Positions 8,783 through 20,295 are shown, numbered from the stretch's first letter. The stretch is 35,438 nt of DNA from Pseudomonas citronellolis (GCF_029335315.1 NZ_JARJLT010000006.1:1-35438), one strand, 5' to 3'. A program made the numbers and translations. The notes: generated from the letters alone by a model not told the origin.

Positions 8783-9196
8783 ATGGCACGACAACAGGGC
8801 TTCACACTGGTCGAATTGATGATCACGGTCGTCGTCGTCGGCATTCTGGCCGCCATCGCACTTCCCGCCTACCAAGGCTACGTGCGACGCGCCGCCTGCG
8901 AAGACGCCAAGAGCGTACTGGTGGGGGCGGCCAATCAGATGGAGCGCTTCCGCGCGCAGAACAATACCTACGCCGGCGCTGACCTGGGCAACTACTCAGC
9001 CAGCCCGGTGGACGGATCGGGCAAGGAAACGAACATCGCTGTTAGTGCTTCCGATGCAACGAGCTACACGCTGACCGCTACCCCAACCAACAGCGGCCAC
9101 CTGAAAGGCAAAGGGACACTGACGATCACCTCCGCCAACGTCCGCGGTGGCGACGCCCCCCTGGGCAACATGTGGGGCTCGTGCAGCGGAATCTGA
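8783..9196 (+). CDS. pilE: Type IV pilus minor pilin PilE
   Basis: A 137-residue prepilin closing the operon. Leader MARQQG precedes FTLVELMITVVVVGILAAIA, with Phe1 and Glu5 present, then the classical ALPAYQGYVRRAACEDAK of the PilE/PilA fold. A second cysteine close to the C-terminus (GSCSGI) can close a disulfide-bonded loop with the first. In P. aeruginosa PilE links the tip complex to major pilin. It follows pilY1 by 15 bp. In PAO1 I recall a small pilY2 gene at this place; it is absent here. AAGGA at 8767-8771 is rather far from the ATG but is the only candidate. Confidence 0.93.
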   Translation: MARQQGFTLVELMITVVVVGILAAIALPAYQGYVRRAACEDAKSVLVGAANQMERFRAQNNTYAGADLGNYSASPVDGSGKETNIAVSASDATSYTLTATPTNSGHLKGKGTLTITSANVRGGDAPLGNMWGSCSGI

Positions 9197-9200
9197 CCTG

Positions 9201-9242
9201 CAGCCAATAAAAAACCCGCTTTCGCGGGTTTTTTATTGGCTG
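9201..9242. terminator. Bidirectional intrinsic terminator, pilE/ispH
   Basis: A perfect 19-bp stem: the left arm 9201-9219 is CAGCCAATAAAAAACCCGC and the right arm 9224-9242 is its exact reverse complement, with loop TTTC. The A-rich left and T-rich right arms give U-tracts on both strands, so it can end both the plus-strand pilus operon and the minus-strand ispH operon that converge here. Confidence 0.92.
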
Positions 9243-9251
9243 GAGATAGGG

Positions 9252-10196
9252 CTAAAGCGCCTTCACCCGCAGCTCCTTGGGCATCGAGAAGGTGATGTTC
9301 TCCTCCCGCCCATCCAGCTCCACCTCGGGCTCGGCGCCCCATTTGCGCAGTTGCTCGATCACCCCGCGCACCAGCACTTCCGGGGCAGAGGCGCCGGCGG
9401 TGATGCCGATGCTGTTCACGCCCTCTAGCCATTCCTGCTTGAGGTCCTCGGCGCCGTCGATCAGGTAACCGGGGGTGCCCATGCGCTCCGCGAGCTCGCG
9501 CAAGCGGTTGGAGTTGGAGCTGTTCGGGCTGCCCACCACCAGCACCAGGTCGCACTGGTCGGCCAGTTCCTTGACCGCGTCCTGGCGGTTCTGGGTGGCG
9601 TAGCAGATGTCGTTCTTGCGCGGGCCCTGGATGTGCGGGAACTTGGCGCGCAGGGCGTCGATGACCCGCGAGGTGTCGTCCATCGACAGGGTGGTCTGGG
9701 TCACGAAGTGCAGCGCCTCGGCGTTGCGCACTTCCAGCGCGGCCACGTCGCTCTCGTCTTCCACCAGGTAGATATCGCCGCCATTGGCCGAGTCGTACTG
9801 GCCCATGGTGCCTTCCACCTCGGGGTGGCCTTCGTGGCCGATGAGGATGCATTCGTGGCCGTCGCGGCTGTAGCGCACCACTTCCATGTGCACCTTGGTG
9901 ACCAGCGGGCAGGTCGCGTCGAAGACCTTCAGGCCACGCTTCTCGGCTTCCTTGCGCACCGCCTGGGAAACGCCATGGGCGCTGAAGATGACGATGGTGT
10001 CGTCCGGCACCTGGTCGAGTTCCTCGACGAACACCGCGCCACGGTTGCGCAGGTTCTCCACCACGAACTTGTTGTGTACCACTTCGTGGCGCACGTAGAT
10101 CGGCGGGCCGAACACGTCGAGGGCGCGGTTGACGATCTCGATCGCGCGGTCGACGCCGGCGCAGAAGCCGCGGGGGTTGGCGAGTTTGATTTGCAT
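9252..10196 (-). CDS. ispH: 4-hydroxy-3-methylbut-2-enyl diphosphate reductase IspH
   Basis: A 314-residue iron-sulfur enzyme for the last step of the MEP pathway, making IPP and DMAPP. The three cluster cysteines are Cys12 ([12 protein letters not shown]), Cys96 (DATCPLV) and Cys198 ([11 protein letters not shown]). His41, His124 and Glu128 (EGTMGQ) match the known substrate-binding and acid residues of E. coli IspH. The open frame runs 22 codons further upstream, but that stretch is the REP-like repeat at 10237-10267, and the protein family starts at [11 protein letters not shown], so the ATG at 10194-10196 is preferred. It is the last gene of the murJ-ribF-ileS-lspA-fkpB-ispH series and ends at the shared terminator with pilE. 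Its product precursor IPP also feeds IspB, encoded further along. Confidence 0.96.
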   Translation of the reverse strand: MQIKLANPRGFCAGVDRAIEIVNRALDVFGPPIYVRHEVVHNKFVVENLRNRGAVFVEELDQVPDDTIVIFSAHGVSQAVRKEAEKRGLKVFDATCPLVTKVHMEVVRYSRDGHECILIGHEGHPEVEGTMGQYDSANGGDIYLVEDESDVAALEVRNAEALHFVTQTTLSMDDTSRVIDALRAKFPHIQGPRKNDICYATQNRQDAVKELADQCDLVLVVGSPNSSNSNRLRELAERMGTPGYLIDGAEDLKQEWLEGVNSIGITAGASAPEVLVRGVIEQLRKWGAEPEVELDGREENITFSMPKELRVKAL

Positions 10197-10236
10197 GGTC
10201 GGTGGTCTCGGGGCGCAGGCCTGGCTTGCGGGCGGT

Positions 10237-10267
10237 GATGGGTATCGCTTCGCTCCACCCATCCTAC
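10237..10267. repeat. REP-like palindrome between fkpB and ispH
   Basis: GATGGGT (10237-10243) pairs with ACCCATC (10257-10263), with GCTTCGCT between. This is the widespread Pseudomonas element GTAGGATGGGTGGAGCGAAG seen on the minus strand. It lies within the operon gap of fkpB and ispH, so its hairpin would be in the transcript and could lower or stabilise downstream message. It is unlike the other two repeat families in this window. Confidence 0.75.
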
Positions 10268-10271
10268 GCCG

Positions 10272-10709
10272 TCAAAGCGCTTTTACGTCGATGATTTCAA
10301 CGTCGAAGGCCAGGCTCTTGCCAGCCAGCGGGTGGTTGAAGTCGATGGTCACGTGCTGCTCGTCGAAGGCCTTCACCACGCCCGGCAGTTCGGTCTTGGC
10401 GGCGTCGTTGAAGATCACCAGCAGGCCCTCGGCCAGCTCCATGTCCTGGAACTGGTCGCGCGGCATGACCTGCACGTTGGCCGGGTTCGGCTGGCCGAAG
10501 CCCTGCTCCGGCTCGATGCTCAGGGTGCGCTTGTCGCCGGCCTTGAGGCCGTAGAGCGCCTGCTCGAAGCCGGGCAGCAGGTTGCCGTCGCCGACCTTGA
10601 AGGTGGCCGGCTGCTTGTCGAAGGTACTGTCGACGACGTTGCCGTCGGCGAGTTTGAGGGCGAAGTGCAGGGTGACTTCGGTATCCGCTCCGATGCGAAC
10701 ATCAGCCAT
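10272..10709 (-). CDS. fkpB: FKBP-type peptidyl-prolyl isomerase FkpB (SlpA)
   Basis: A 145-residue SlyD/SlpA-type FKBP. The catalytic FKBP half contains LHFALKLADGNVVDST and LLPGFEQALYGLKAGDKRTL (given here in two parts of the FKBP core), with the insert-in-flap domain FGQPNPANVQVMPRDQF after it and a final FDVEIIDVKAL strand. It lacks the metal-binding His-rich tail of SlyD. The start ATG at 10707-10709 lies within the lspA end (8-bp overlap) and has a GGAGA ribosome-binding site; a longer open frame upstream is only lspA out of frame. The lspA-fkpB-ispH order is widely conserved in gammaproteobacteria. Likely role: cytosolic folding helper and proline isomerase. Confidence 0.93.
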   Translation of the reverse strand: MADVRIGADTEVTLHFALKLADGNVVDSTFDKQPATFKVGDGNLLPGFEQALYGLKAGDKRTLSIEPEQGFGQPNPANVQVMPRDQFQDMELAEGLLVIFNDAAKTELPGVVKAFDEQHVTIDFNHPLAGKSLAFDVEIIDVKAL

Positions 10710-11205
10710 GGGCGGTTTCTCCGGATTTTTTCGTCTTGAACATGTCCAGCGCCAGCATGATGGCACCGACGGTGATGGCGCTGTCGGCCAGGTTGAACGC
10801 CGGGAAGTACCAGCGGTTCTGCCAGTGCACGAAGATGAAGTCGATCACGTGGCCGAGCACGATGCGGTCGTACAGGTTGCCCAGCGCGCCACCGAGGACC
10901 AGCGCCAGGGCGATGGCCAGCCAGGTGTCGCTGGGCTTCAGGCGCTTGAGCCAGACCAACAGCACGGCGCTGACCACCACGGCGATCAGGGCGAACAGCC
11001 AGCGCTGCCAGCCCGAGCTGTCGGCCAGGAAGCTGAAGGCCGCGCCGGTGTTGTAGGCCAGGGTCCAGCTGAACAGGTCGGGGATCACCACGACCTGCTG
11101 GTAGAGGCTCAGCGCACCTTCGAAGTAGGCCTTGCTGACCTGGTCGAGGACCAGCACCAGCACGGTTATCCACAGCCAGCCGAGACGGCCGAAACGATCA
11201 GGCAT
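10702..11205 (-). CDS. lspA: Lipoprotein signal peptidase LspA
   Basis: A 167-residue inner-membrane aspartyl peptidase that removes the signal peptide from diacylglyceryl-prolipoproteins. Four hydrophobic segments are visible. Family motifs are VLDQVSKAY near residue 20, NTGAAFSFL near 52, and the catalytic aspartates Asp122 (GHVIDFIF) and Asp141 (FNLADSAI). The start at 11203-11205 ([10 protein letters not shown]) overlaps the ileS stop by 8 bp, and its 3' end overlaps fkpB by 8 bp, so the three genes are translationally linked. Confidence 0.96.
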   Translation of the reverse strand: MPDRFGRLGWLWITVLVLVLDQVSKAYFEGALSLYQQVVVIPDLFSWTLAYNTGAAFSFLADSSGWQRWLFALIAVVVSAVLLVWLKRLKPSDTWLAIALALVLGGALGNLYDRIVLGHVIDFIFVHWQNRWYFPAFNLADSAITVGAIMLALDMFKTKKSGETAHG

Positions 11206-14032
11206 AGTGGCGAACCTCGCCGGCGCCTTCGATGTTCTCGACGCAACGGTCGCACAGCTCCGGGTGCGCGGCATGGCGGCCGACATCGGCGCGGTGGTGC
11301 CAGCAACGGCCGCACTTGGCGTGGGCGGACTTGACCACCTTCAGCTTCAGGCCAGGGACTTCGCTGTCCACGGCGTCGGCCGGAGCCTGGGCCAACGGCG
11401 CGACGGTAGCGGTGGAGGTGATCAGCACGAAGCGCAGTTCGTTGCCCAGCTTGGCCAGGTCGGCGGCGAGGGCGTCATCGGCGAACAGGGTGACCTCGGC
11501 CTGCAGGTTGCCGCCCACGGCCTTGGCCGCGCGCTGGTTCTCCAGTTCCTTGTTCACCGCGGCCTTGGCGGCCATCACCTGGTCCCAGTAGGCACGGCCC
11601 AGCTCGGCGTCGGCCGGCAGCTCGGAGAGGCCTTCGTACCAGGTGCTGAGCATCACCGATTCGGCGCGCTCGCCGGGCAGGTACTTCCACACTTCCTCGG
11701 CGGTGAACGCCAGGATCGGCGCGATCCAGCGCACCAGCGCCTCGGCGATGTGGAACAGCGCGGTCTGGCACGAGCGGCGGGCGACGCTGTCGGCCTGGGT
11801 GGTGTACTGGCGGTCCTTGATGATGTCCAGGTAGAAGCCGCCCAGCTCCTGCACGCAGAAGTTGTGCACCTTGGAGTAGACGTTCCAGAAACGGTAGTCG
11901 CGGTAGGCCTCTTCCAGCTCGCGCTGCAGCAGCAGGGCGCGGTCGATGGCCCAGCGGTCCAGGGCCAGCAGCTGGTCGTTGGGCAGCAGGTCCTTGGCCG
12001 GGTCGAAGCCGGACAGGTTCGACAGCAGGAAGCGCGTGGTGTTGCGGATGCGCCGGTAGGCGTCGGCGCTGCGCTGCAGGATGTTCTGCGATACGGCGAT
12101 CTCGCCGGAGTAGTCGGTCGAGGCGACCCACAGGCGCAGGATATCGGCGCCCATGCTGTCGATCACGGTCTGCGGCACCACGGTGTTGCCGAGCGACTTG
12201 GACATCTTGCGGCCGGACTCGTCCACGGTGAAGCCGTGGGTCAGCAGCTGGCGGTACGGCGCGTGGCCGTCGATGGCGCAGCCGGTCAGCAGCGAGGAGT
12301 GGAACCAGCCGCGGTGCTGATCGGAGCCTTCCAGGTAGAGGTCGGCGGCCGGGCCGCTGGCGTGCCCGAGCTCGGCGTGGGAGCCGCGCAGCACGTGCCA
12401 GTGGGTGGTGCCGGAGTCGAACCAGACGTCCAGGGTGTCGCTGATCTTGTCGTACTGCGCGGCCTCGTCACCGAGCAGCTCGGCGGCGTCGAGCTTGAAC
12501 CAGGCCTCGATGCCTTCCTTCTCGACGCGCTGGGCCACGGCTTCCATCAGCTCGACGGTGCGCGGGTGCAGCTCGCCGGTGGCCTTGTGCAGGAAGAACG
12601 GGATGGGTACGCCCCAGTTGCGCTGGCGCGAGATGCACCAGTCGGGACGGCCGGCGATCATACCGTGCAGGCGCGCCTGGCCCCAGGTGGGCACGAACTC
12701 GGTCTGCGAGATGGCTTCCAGCGAACGCTCGCGCAGGGTGGCGCCGCTCACCGGCTGCTTGTCCATGCCGACGAACCACTGCGCGGTGGCGCGGTAGATC
12801 AGCGGGGTCTTGTGGCGCCAGCAGTGCATGTAGCTGTGGCTGATGGAGGCGTGCTTGAGCAGCGCGCCCACTTCGTCCAGCTTGGCGACGATGTTCGGGT
12901 TGGCCTTCCAGATGAACTGGCCGCCGAAGAACGGCAGGTCGGCCACATACACGCCATTGCTCTGCACCGGGCTGAGGATGTCGTCGTTGCTCATGCCGTA
13001 CTGCTTGCAGGTACGGAAGTCATCCTCGCCATAGGCCGGCGCGGAGTGCACGACGCCGGTACCGGCGCCCAGCTCGACGTACTCGGCCAGGTAGACCGGC
13101 GAGAAACGCTCGTAGAACGGATGACGGAAGCGGATCAGGTCCAGCGCCTCGCCCTTGGCGGTGGCGATGACCTGGCCTTCCAGGCCGTAGCGCGCCAGGC
13201 ACTCCTCGACCAGTTCCTCGGCCAGCACCAGCAGGCGCGCGCCGGTGTCGACCAGGGCGTAGGTGAATTCGGGGTGGACGTTCAGCGCCTGGTTGGCCGG
13301 GATGGTCCAGGGCGTGGTGGTCCAGATGACGATGGCGGCCGGCTTCGGCAGGCTGGCCAGGCCGAAGGCGGCGGCCAGCTTGTCGGCGTCCTCGACCGGG
13401 AAGGCGACGTCGATGGCGTCGGACTTCTTGTCGGCGTACTCGACCTCGGCCTCGGCCAGCGCCGAACCACAGTCGAAGCACCAGTTCACCGGCTTCAGGC
13501 CCTTGAACACGAAGCCCTGCTTGACCATCTCGGCGAGGGCGCGGATTTCGCCGGCCTCGTTGCTGAAGTTCATGGTCTTGTAGGGGTTGTCCCACTCGCC
13601 GAGCACGCCCAGGCGGATGAAGTCAGCCTTCTGCCCCTCGATCTGCTCGGCGGCGTAGGCGCGGCACAGCTCGCGGGTCTTGTCCGCCGGCAGGTTCTTG
13701 CCGTGGGTGGTCTCGACCTTGTGCTCGATGGGCAGGCCATGGCAGTCCCAGCCCGGCACGTAGGGGGCGTCGTAGCCGGCCAGGGTGCGCGAGCGGACGA
13801 TCAGGTCCTTGAGGATCTTGTTGACCGCGTGACCGATGTGGATGCTGCCGTTGGCGTAGGGCGGGCCATCGTGCAGGATGAATTTCGGGCGGCCTTCGCC
13901 GGCCTTCCGCAGCTTCTGGTACAGGCCGATGTCATTCCAGAACTTCAGGGTTTCCGGCTCGCGCTGGGGCAGGCCGGCTTTCATCGGGAAGTCGGTTTCG
14001 GGAAGGTTCAGCGTGGCTTTGTAATCGGTCAT
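11198..14032 (-). CDS. ileS: Isoleucyl-tRNA synthetase IleS
   Basis: A 944-residue class I synthetase. The signature HIGH occurs as His65-His68 (SIHIGHAVN) and KMSKS as residues 609-613. The editing domain (CP1) lies between them. A C-terminal zinc site is formed by Cys907, Cys910, Cys927 and Cys930 (CGRCWHH and CDRC), typical of the bacterial mupirocin-sensitive IleS type rather than the eukaryote-like IleS2. Length is normal. It follows ribF by 23 bp in the murJ-ribF-ileS-lspA operon and overlaps lspA. No T-box leader was seen, as expected in a gammaproteobacterium. Confidence 0.97.
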   Translation of the reverse strand: MTDYKATLNLPETDFPMKAGLPQREPETLKFWNDIGLYQKLRKAGEGRPKFILHDGPPYANGSIHIGHAVNKILKDLIVRSRTLAGYDAPYVPGWDCHGLPIEHKVETTHGKNLPADKTRELCRAYAAEQIEGQKADFIRLGVLGEWDNPYKTMNFSNEAGEIRALAEMVKQGFVFKGLKPVNWCFDCGSALAEAEVEYADKKSDAIDVAFPVEDADKLAAAFGLASLPKPAAIVIWTTTPWTIPANQALNVHPEFTYALVDTGARLLVLAEELVEECLARYGLEGQVIATAKGEALDLIRFRHPFYERFSPVYLAEYVELGAGTGVVHSAPAYGEDDFRTCKQYGMSNDDILSPVQSNGVYVADLPFFGGQFIWKANPNIVAKLDEVGALLKHASISHSYMHCWRHKTPLIYRATAQWFVGMDKQPVSGATLRERSLEAISQTEFVPTWGQARLHGMIAGRPDWCISRQRNWGVPIPFFLHKATGELHPRTVELMEAVAQRVEKEGIEAWFKLDAAELLGDEAAQYDKISDTLDVWFDSGTTHWHVLRGSHAELGHASGPAADLYLEGSDQHRGWFHSSLLTGCAIDGHAPYRQLLTHGFTVDESGRKMSKSLGNTVVPQTVIDSMGADILRLWVASTDYSGEIAVSQNILQRSADAYRRIRNTTRFLLSNLSGFDPAKDLLPNDQLLALDRWAIDRALLLQRELEEAYRDYRFWNVYSKVHNFCVQELGGFYLDIIKDRQYTTQADSVARRSCQTALFHIAEALVRWIAPILAFTAEEVWKYLPGERAESVMLSTWYEGLSELPADAELGRAYWDQVMAAKAAVNKELENQRAAKAVGGNLQAEVTLFADDALAADLAKLGNELRFVLITSTATVAPLAQAPADAVDSEVPGLKLKVVKSAHAKCGRCWHHRADVGRHAAHPELCDRCVENIEGAGEVRHYA

Positions 14033-14055
14033 CTCAGGGCCTGTTCAGGATCTGT

Positions 14056-14994
14056 TCAATCAAGCGGTTGGCCCAGCCAGTAGGCTCGGGCGGCGGCGAT
14101 GTCGGCGAGAATCGCCGCCTTCAGTGCCTCCAGGGAGGCGAAGCGCTGCTCATCACGCAGCTTCTGGTGGAAGGTCACATCCAGGTGCAGGCCGTAGAGG
14201 TCGCCCGCGAAGTCCAGCAGATGCACTTCCAGGTGGGGCCGGCCGTCGCCGTTGACCGACGGTCGCGTGCCGATGTTGGCCACCCCATTGCAGCGCTGGC
14301 CAGCCACCACGGTGCTGACCAGGTAGACGCCATTGAGCGGCGCCTTGCGTCGCTTCAGCTGGATGTTCGCGGTGGGCGAACCGAGGGTGCGGCCGAGCTT
14401 CTGCCCGTGCAGCACCCGCCCGCTGAGGCGGAACGGGCGCCCCAGCAGGCGCTCGGCCAGGTGCAGGTCGCCGTCGGCGAGCACCTTGCGGATGCGCGAG
14501 CTGCTCACCCGCATGCCGTCGACTTCCACCGTGGTGGCGGCCTCGACGGTGAAACCCTGCTCGGCGCTGGCCTTGACCAGGAAGGCGAAGTCGCCGGAGC
14601 GATCGCAGCCGAAGCGGAAATCGTCGCCCACTTCCAGGTGGCGCACCGCCAGCCCGTCCACCAGTACCTGGCGCACGAATTCGGCGGCCGACAACTCGCG
14701 CAGGCGGCGGTTGAAGGTCAGGCAGAGGACGAAGTCGACGCCCTGCCCGCGCAGCAGCTCGAGCTTCTCGCGCAGGCGGGTCAGGCGCACCGGCGCGGCG
14801 TCCGGGGCGAAGTACTCGCGCGGCTGCGGCTCGAAGATCACCACACAGCTGGGCACGCCCAGCTCCAGCGAGCGCTCGCGCAGACGCGCCAGGATCGCCT
14901 GGTGGCCGAGATGGACGCCGTCGAAATTGCCGATGGTGGCGAGGCAGCCCCCGGACAGGGGCCGCAGGTTGTGGAGGCCTCGAAGCAGCTGCAT
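14056..14994 (-). CDS. ribF: Riboflavin kinase / FAD synthetase RibF
   Basis: A 312-residue bifunctional enzyme that converts riboflavin to FMN and then FAD. The N-terminal adenylyltransferase domain has GNFDGVHLGHQ (residues 22-32) and the SSSRIRKVLADGD switch. The C-terminal riboflavin kinase domain has the characteristic GSPTANI segment and the NIGTRPSVNG motif. Start ATG at 14992-14994 matches the family N-terminus MQLLRGLHNL. It lies 106 bp downstream of murJ and 23 bp upstream of ileS, on the same strand. Confidence 0.96.
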   Translation of the reverse strand: MQLLRGLHNLRPLSGGCLATIGNFDGVHLGHQAILARLRERSLELGVPSCVVIFEPQPREYFAPDAAPVRLTRLREKLELLRGQGVDFVLCLTFNRRLRELSAAEFVRQVLVDGLAVRHLEVGDDFRFGCDRSGDFAFLVKASAEQGFTVEAATTVEVDGMRVSSSRIRKVLADGDLHLAERLLGRPFRLSGRVLHGQKLGRTLGSPTANIQLKRRKAPLNGVYLVSTVVAGQRCNGVANIGTRPSVNGDGRPHLEVHLLDFAGDLYGLHLDVTFHQKLRDEQRFASLEALKAAILADIAAARAYWLGQPLD

Positions 14995-15100
14995 AGCGCG
15001 CGTATTGCTCAGAAAGTGGTCGATTATACCTGCACCCGCCGCCGCGCGACAGGCACAAAGCCGCCGCGCGTCACGGATACACCCAAGGGGCCGTGCCGGG

Positions 15101-16639
15101 CTAGCTCACCGCCCGCCGCGAGAAGTCGCGCAGACGGAAGCCGAGCAACGCCAGCATACCGAAATAGGCCACCACCCCGGCCACCACCAGCACGCCCAGG
15201 CGCGCCAGGCGCCAGGCCATGCCGCCGATATCCCAGGCCGGCATGAAATACATGATGCCCAGCAGCACGCCGGCCATCACCAGCACCGCCAGCACCAGCT
15301 TGCCGAGGAACACCGGCCAGCCCGGCTGCGGCTCGAACAGGCCGTGCTTGCGCAACTGCCAATACAGCAGGCCGGCGTTCAGGCAGGCCGCCAGGCTGAT
15401 CGCCAGGGCCAGGCCGGCGTGCTTCAGCGGGCCGATGAACACCAGGTTCATCAACTGCGTGGAAGCCAGGGTGAACAGCGCGATCTTCACCGGCGTGCGG
15501 ATGTTCTGCCGGGCGTAGAAGCCCGGCGCCAGCACCTTCACCAGGATGATGCCGAGCAGCCCCACGGCGTAGGCGATCAGCGCGCGCTGGGTCATCAGTG
15601 CGTCGTTGGCGCTGAACTTGCCGTACTGGAACAGCGACACCGTCAGCGGCTCGGAAATCAGCGCCAGCGCCAGGGAACATGGCAGCACCAGCAGGAAGCA
15701 CAGGCGCAGGCCCCAGTCCATCAGGCGCGAATACTCGTGGCGGTCGTCGCTGGCGTAGGTCTTGGCCAGCGACGGCAGCAGGATGGTGCCCAGGGCCACG
15801 CCCAGCACGCCGGAAGGCAGCTCCATCAGGCGGTCGGCGTAGTACATCCAGGACACCGAGCCGGCCGCCAGGAAGGAGGCGAAGATGGTGTTGATGATCA
15901 GCGATATCTGGCTCACCGACACTCCGAGGATCGCCGGCCCCATCTGCTTGAGCACGCGCCATACGCCGCTGTCGCGCAGGTTCAGGCGCGGCAGCACGAG
16001 CATGCCGATCCGGCGCAGGTGCGGCAGCTGGTAGAGCAGTTGCGCCAGGCCGCCGGCCAGCACCGCCCAGCCCAGGGCCATCACCGGCGGGTGGAAGTAC
16101 GGCGTGAGGAACAGCGAGAAGATGATCATGCTGACGTTCAGCAGCGTCGGCACGAAGGCCGGCACCGAGAAACGGTTCCAGGTATTGAGGATGGCGCCGG
16201 CCAGCGACGCCAGGGAAATCAGCAGGATGTAGGGGAAGGTCACGCGCAGCAGCGCGGTGGTCAGCTCGAACTTCTCCTGGGAATCGACGAACCCCGGCGC
16301 GGTGACCCAGATCACCCAGGGCGCGGCGAGGATGCCCAGCGCGGTGACCAGCGCCAGCACCAGGGTCAGCAGGCCGGAGACATAGGCGATGAAGGTGCGG
16401 GTCGCCTCCTCGCCCTGCTGGGTCTTGTATTCCGCAAGGATTGGCACGAACGCCTGGGAAAACGCGCCCTCGGCGAAGATCCGGCGCAGCAGGTTGGGCA
16501 GCTTGAAGGCGACGAAGAACGCGTCGGTGGCCATCCCCGCGCCGAACATGCGCGCTACAATGGTGTCCCGGACGAAGCCGAGCACCCGCGAGATCATGGT
16601 CATGGAGCTGACCGCGGCCAGCGATTTGAGTAGGTTCAT
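15101..16639 (-). CDS. murJ: Lipid II flippase MurJ (MviN)
   Basis: A 512-residue integral membrane protein of the MOP exporter superfamily with about 14 hydrophobic segments. It moves lipid II across the inner membrane for peptidoglycan synthesis. The N-terminus [20 protein letters not shown] followed by [15 protein letters not shown] is diagnostic; the Arg-rich positions in the first helices line the central cavity. It is the first gene of the minus-strand operon, divergent from rpsT, with 243 bp between the two starts. That intergenic region contains the rpsT promoter on the plus strand; no clear murJ promoter was recognised. Confidence 0.96.
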   Translation of the reverse strand: MNLLKSLAAVSSMTMISRVLGFVRDTIVARMFGAGMATDAFFVAFKLPNLLRRIFAEGAFSQAFVPILAEYKTQQGEEATRTFIAYVSGLLTLVLALVTALGILAAPWVIWVTAPGFVDSQEKFELTTALLRVTFPYILLISLASLAGAILNTWNRFSVPAFVPTLLNVSMIIFSLFLTPYFHPPVMALGWAVLAGGLAQLLYQLPHLRRIGMLVLPRLNLRDSGVWRVLKQMGPAILGVSVSQISLIINTIFASFLAAGSVSWMYYADRLMELPSGVLGVALGTILLPSLAKTYASDDRHEYSRLMDWGLRLCFLLVLPCSLALALISEPLTVSLFQYGKFSANDALMTQRALIAYAVGLLGIILVKVLAPGFYARQNIRTPVKIALFTLASTQLMNLVFIGPLKHAGLALAISLAACLNAGLLYWQLRKHGLFEPQPGWPVFLGKLVLAVLVMAGVLLGIMYFMPAWDIGGMAWRLARLGVLVVAGVVAYFGMLALLGFRLRDFSRRAVS

Positions 16640-16800
16640 TGCGTCCGGGACTTGTCAGTGCAGGGGCGGCCCTGCCCGCACGGCGCCGGAGGTGCCCCGC
16701 GCCAGTAAAGGGCGTCGAGTGTATGGCCGCCGGTCGAATAAATCACCCACCCGCGCCGTGATTCATCGGCCACGCCGCTCGTCGGCAGCCGCTCATACCC

Positions 16801-16829
16801 TTGACAAGGCACTGACTCGACGGCATCAT
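16801..16829 (+). promoter_or_regulatory. Sigma-70 promoter of rpsT
   Basis: A perfect -35 TTGACA (16801-16806) is followed after 17 bp by CATCAT (16824-16829), a 4-of-6 match to TATAAT. It lies 54 bp upstream of the rpsT start, in a short AT-richer stretch, and fits strong growth-related expression. Positions are by eye. Confidence 0.6.
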
Positions 16830-16882
16830 TCGCGGCCTTAATTTATTCGCAATAACCCAAGTTTTTCTCGAGGAGCTCGACG

Positions 16883-17152
16883 GTGGCCAACACACCTTCC
16901 GCCAAAAAACGCGCCAAACAGGCTGAGAAGCGTCGCAGCCACAACGCCAGCCTGCGTTCCATGGTTCGTACCTACATCAAGAACGTAGTCAAAGCAGTCG
17001 ACGCCAAGGACCTGCCGAAGGCCCAGGCCGCTCTGGTTGCCGCCGTACCGGTCATCGACCGCATGGCCGACAAAGGCATCATCCACAAGAACAAGGCCGC
17101 TCGTCACAAGAGCCGCCTGAACGCCCACGTGAAGGCCCTGGCCACCGCGTAA
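16883..17152 (+). CDS. rpsT: 30S ribosomal protein S20
   Basis: An 89-residue basic protein, with [20 protein letters not shown] at its N-terminus, the S20 signature; it binds 16S rRNA in the 30S body. The start codon is GTG at 16883, preceded by GAGGAG at about 16870-16875. A non-ATG start is also usual in enteric rpsT, where it takes part in autogenous control; the same may hold here. It is single-gene, with its own promoter upstream and an intrinsic terminator directly downstream. Confidence 0.97.
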   Translation: MANTPSAKKRAKQAEKRRSHNASLRSMVRTYIKNVVKAVDAKDLPKAQAALVAAVPVIDRMADKGIIHKNKAARHKSRLNAHVKALATA

Positions 17153-17166
17153 GCGTTCCGTTCTTG

Positions 17167-17194
17167 AAAAACCGGCCCCAGGGCCGGTTTTTTA
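17167..17194 (+). terminator. Intrinsic terminator of rpsT
   Basis: AAACCGGCCC (17169-17178) pairs with GGGCCGGTTT (17181-17190), followed by TTTATT. It starts 15 bases after the rpsT stop codon. Confidence 0.9.
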
Positions 17195-17217
17195 TTGCCT
17201 ACGAAAAAGCCCGCAAG

Positions 17218-17315
17218 CGCAGGGCGAATAACGCGAAGCGTTATCCGCCGCCTAGCCACTCATGGAACACATGGGTAACGGCGTATAACCGCGAACGGTT
17301 ATACGCCCTACGGAA
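17218..17315. repeat. Pair of REP-like palindromes
   Basis: Two hairpins of one family lie between rpsT and creA. The first is GGCGAATAACGC-gaa-GCGTTATCCGCC near 17223-17249, with one imperfect pair. The second is a perfect 12-bp stem GGCGTATAACCG (17280-17291), loop CGAA, and CGGTTATACGCC (17296-17307). A linker of about 30 bp separates them. Related in sequence to the decayed copy at 1-60, so the element is dispersed in this genome. Confidence 0.85.
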
Positions 17316-17323
17316 GGATCGGA

Positions 17324-17785
17324 TTACTTCGCCGGCCAGGGCATGATCGGAATGGCCGTCACCGCATTCTGCGGACTGCCTTCGATCACGCGATCGCTGT
17401 AGACCAGATAGATCAGCGCGTTGCGCTTCTCGTCGAAGAAGCGCACCACCTGCATGGACTTGAACACCAGCGAGGTGCGCTGCTTGAACACCTCCTCGCC
17501 ATCCTTGAGCTCGCCGTCGAAGCGGATCGGCCCGACCTGGCGACAGGCGATGGACGCCTCGGCGCGATCCTCGGCCAGCCCCAACCCACCCTTGACGCCG
17601 CCGGTCTTGGCCCGCGACAGGTAGCAGGTCACGCCCTCCACCCGAGGGTCATCGAAGGCCTCGACGACGATCTTGTCGTTCGGCCCGACCCACTTGAACA
17701 CCGTGGAGACCTCGCCGATCTCCTCGGCACCCGCCAACGCCGGCAGCATCAGTAAGCCGGCGCACACGCCTTTCCATAGCTTCAT
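17324..17785 (-). CDS. creA: CreA family secreted protein
   Basis: A 153-residue protein with signal peptide [20 protein letters not shown], predicted to be cut before EEIGEVST. The mature part contains [39 protein letters not shown] and IACRQVGPI, the conserved blocks of the CreA family, including two cysteines. Function is not established; it is named for its place next to creBCD in E. coli and is likely periplasmic. The longer open frame upstream is an artefact that reads through proB antiparallel frames; the ATG at 17783-17785 begins the signal peptide. It follows proB by 10 bp and is probably cotranscribed. Confidence 0.9.
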   Translation of the reverse strand: MKLWKGVCAGLLMLPALAGAEEIGEVSTVFKWVGPNDKIVVEAFDDPRVEGVTCYLSRAKTGGVKGGLGLAEDRAEASIACRQVGPIRFDGELKDGEEVFKQRTSLVFKSMQVVRFFDEKRNALIYLVYSDRVIEGSPQNAVTAIPIMPWPAK

Positions 17786-17795
17786 GGGTCGATCC

Positions 17796-18914
17796 TCAGA
17801 CCAGGACAAGGTTATCGCGATGCACCAGCTCCGGACCATCGACGTAGCCCAGCAGGCTCTCGATGACGTCGGTGGGCTGACCGATGATCTTCTGCGCCTC
17901 GAGGGCGCTGTAGTTGGCCAGGCCACGGGCGATCTCGCGCCCCTCCTGATCCACGCAGACCACCATTTCGCCCCGCCGGAAGCTGCCCTGGACCTGCTTC
18001 ACACCCACCGGCAGCAGGCTCTTGTGGTCCTCGGCGATGGCTTTCACCGCGCCGGCGTCCAGCACCAGGGTGCCGCGCATCTGCAGGTGGCCCGCGAGCC
18101 ACTGCTTGCGCGCCGCCTTGCGGCTCTGCTCGGGGGTCAACAGGGTACCCAGGCGCTCACCGGAGCGCAGGCGATCGAGCACGCGCTCGATGCGCCCGCC
18201 GACGATCACCGTGTGCGCACCGGAACGCGCCGCCAGGCGCGCCGCGCGCAGCTTGGTCTGCATGCCGCCGCGGCCGAGGGCGCCGGCGCTGCCGCCCGCC
18301 ACCAGGTCGAGCTGGGCGTCGTCGGCACGAGCTTCGTAGATCAACTGCGCTTCGGGGTTGTTGCGCGGATCGGCGTCGAACATGCCGTCGCGATCGGTGA
18401 GGATCACCAGCAGGTCGGCCTCCACCAGGTTGGCCACCAGAGCCGCCAGGGTGTCGTTGTCGCCGAAGCGGATCTCGTCGGTGACCACGGTGTCGTTCTC
18501 GTTGATCACCGGGATCACGCCGAGATCGACCAGGGTACGCAGGGTGTTGCGACCGTTCAGGTAGCGCTTGCGATCCGACAGGTCGTCATGGGTCAACAGC
18601 ACCTGGGCGGTCTGCAGGCCATGCTGGCCGAAACTCGACTCCCAGGCCTGGACCAAGCCCATCTGCCCCACCGCGGCGGCGGCCTGCAACTCGTGCATGT
18701 CGTTCGGCCGACTGACCCAGCCCAGCCGACTCATGCCCGCCGCCACGGCGCCGGAAGACACCAGCACCAGCTCGACGCCCGCGCAGTGCAGCGCGACCAT
18801 CTGCTCGACCCACACCGCCATGGCGTCGCGATCCAGGCCACGGCCATCGGCCGTGAGCAGGGCACTGCCGATCTTCACCACCCAGCGCCGCGCGCCGGTC
18901 ACTTTCTCACGCAT
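17796..18914 (-). CDS. proB: Glutamate 5-kinase ProB
   Basis: A 372-residue enzyme for the first step of proline synthesis, phosphorylating glutamate. The amino-acid-kinase domain begins with [13 protein letters not shown] and shows [16 protein letters not shown], the ENDTV segment and the [13 protein letters not shown] motif. A C-terminal PUA domain (about residues 275-372) includes [20 protein letters not shown]. It lies 53 bp downstream of obgE and 10 bp upstream of creA; obgE-proB is a conserved Pseudomonas pairing. Confidence 0.96.
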   Translation of the reverse strand: MREKVTGARRWVVKIGSALLTADGRGLDRDAMAVWVEQMVALHCAGVELVLVSSGAVAAGMSRLGWVSRPNDMHELQAAAAVGQMGLVQAWESSFGQHGLQTAQVLLTHDDLSDRKRYLNGRNTLRTLVDLGVIPVINENDTVVTDEIRFGDNDTLAALVANLVEADLLVILTDRDGMFDADPRNNPEAQLIYEARADDAQLDLVAGGSAGALGRGGMQTKLRAARLAARSGAHTVIVGGRIERVLDRLRSGERLGTLLTPEQSRKAARKQWLAGHLQMRGTLVLDAGAVKAIAEDHKSLLPVGVKQVQGSFRRGEMVVCVDQEGREIARGLANYSALEAQKIIGQPTDVIESLLGYVDGPELVHRDNLVLV

Positions 18915-18967
18915 ACATCAACCTTACGAAGTCAGCTGTTGCATCGGACCGGCGCCCGCGGCGCCGA

Positions 18968-20245
<1,278 letters not shown>

Positions 20246-20295
20246 CTAGTCCGCGCAAAGGCGCGGGCCGCCCCATGCCGGGGACGCCAGAAACA

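Noticed and set aside
10197-10262. N-terminal extension of ispH
   Set aside because: The extension consists of the REP-like repeat; family members begin at [11 protein letters not shown].
11132-14083. 983-residue plus-strand open frame
   Set aside because: Antisense to ileS and the start of lspA; no recognisable domain, repetitive Val/Gly/Ala/Gln composition.
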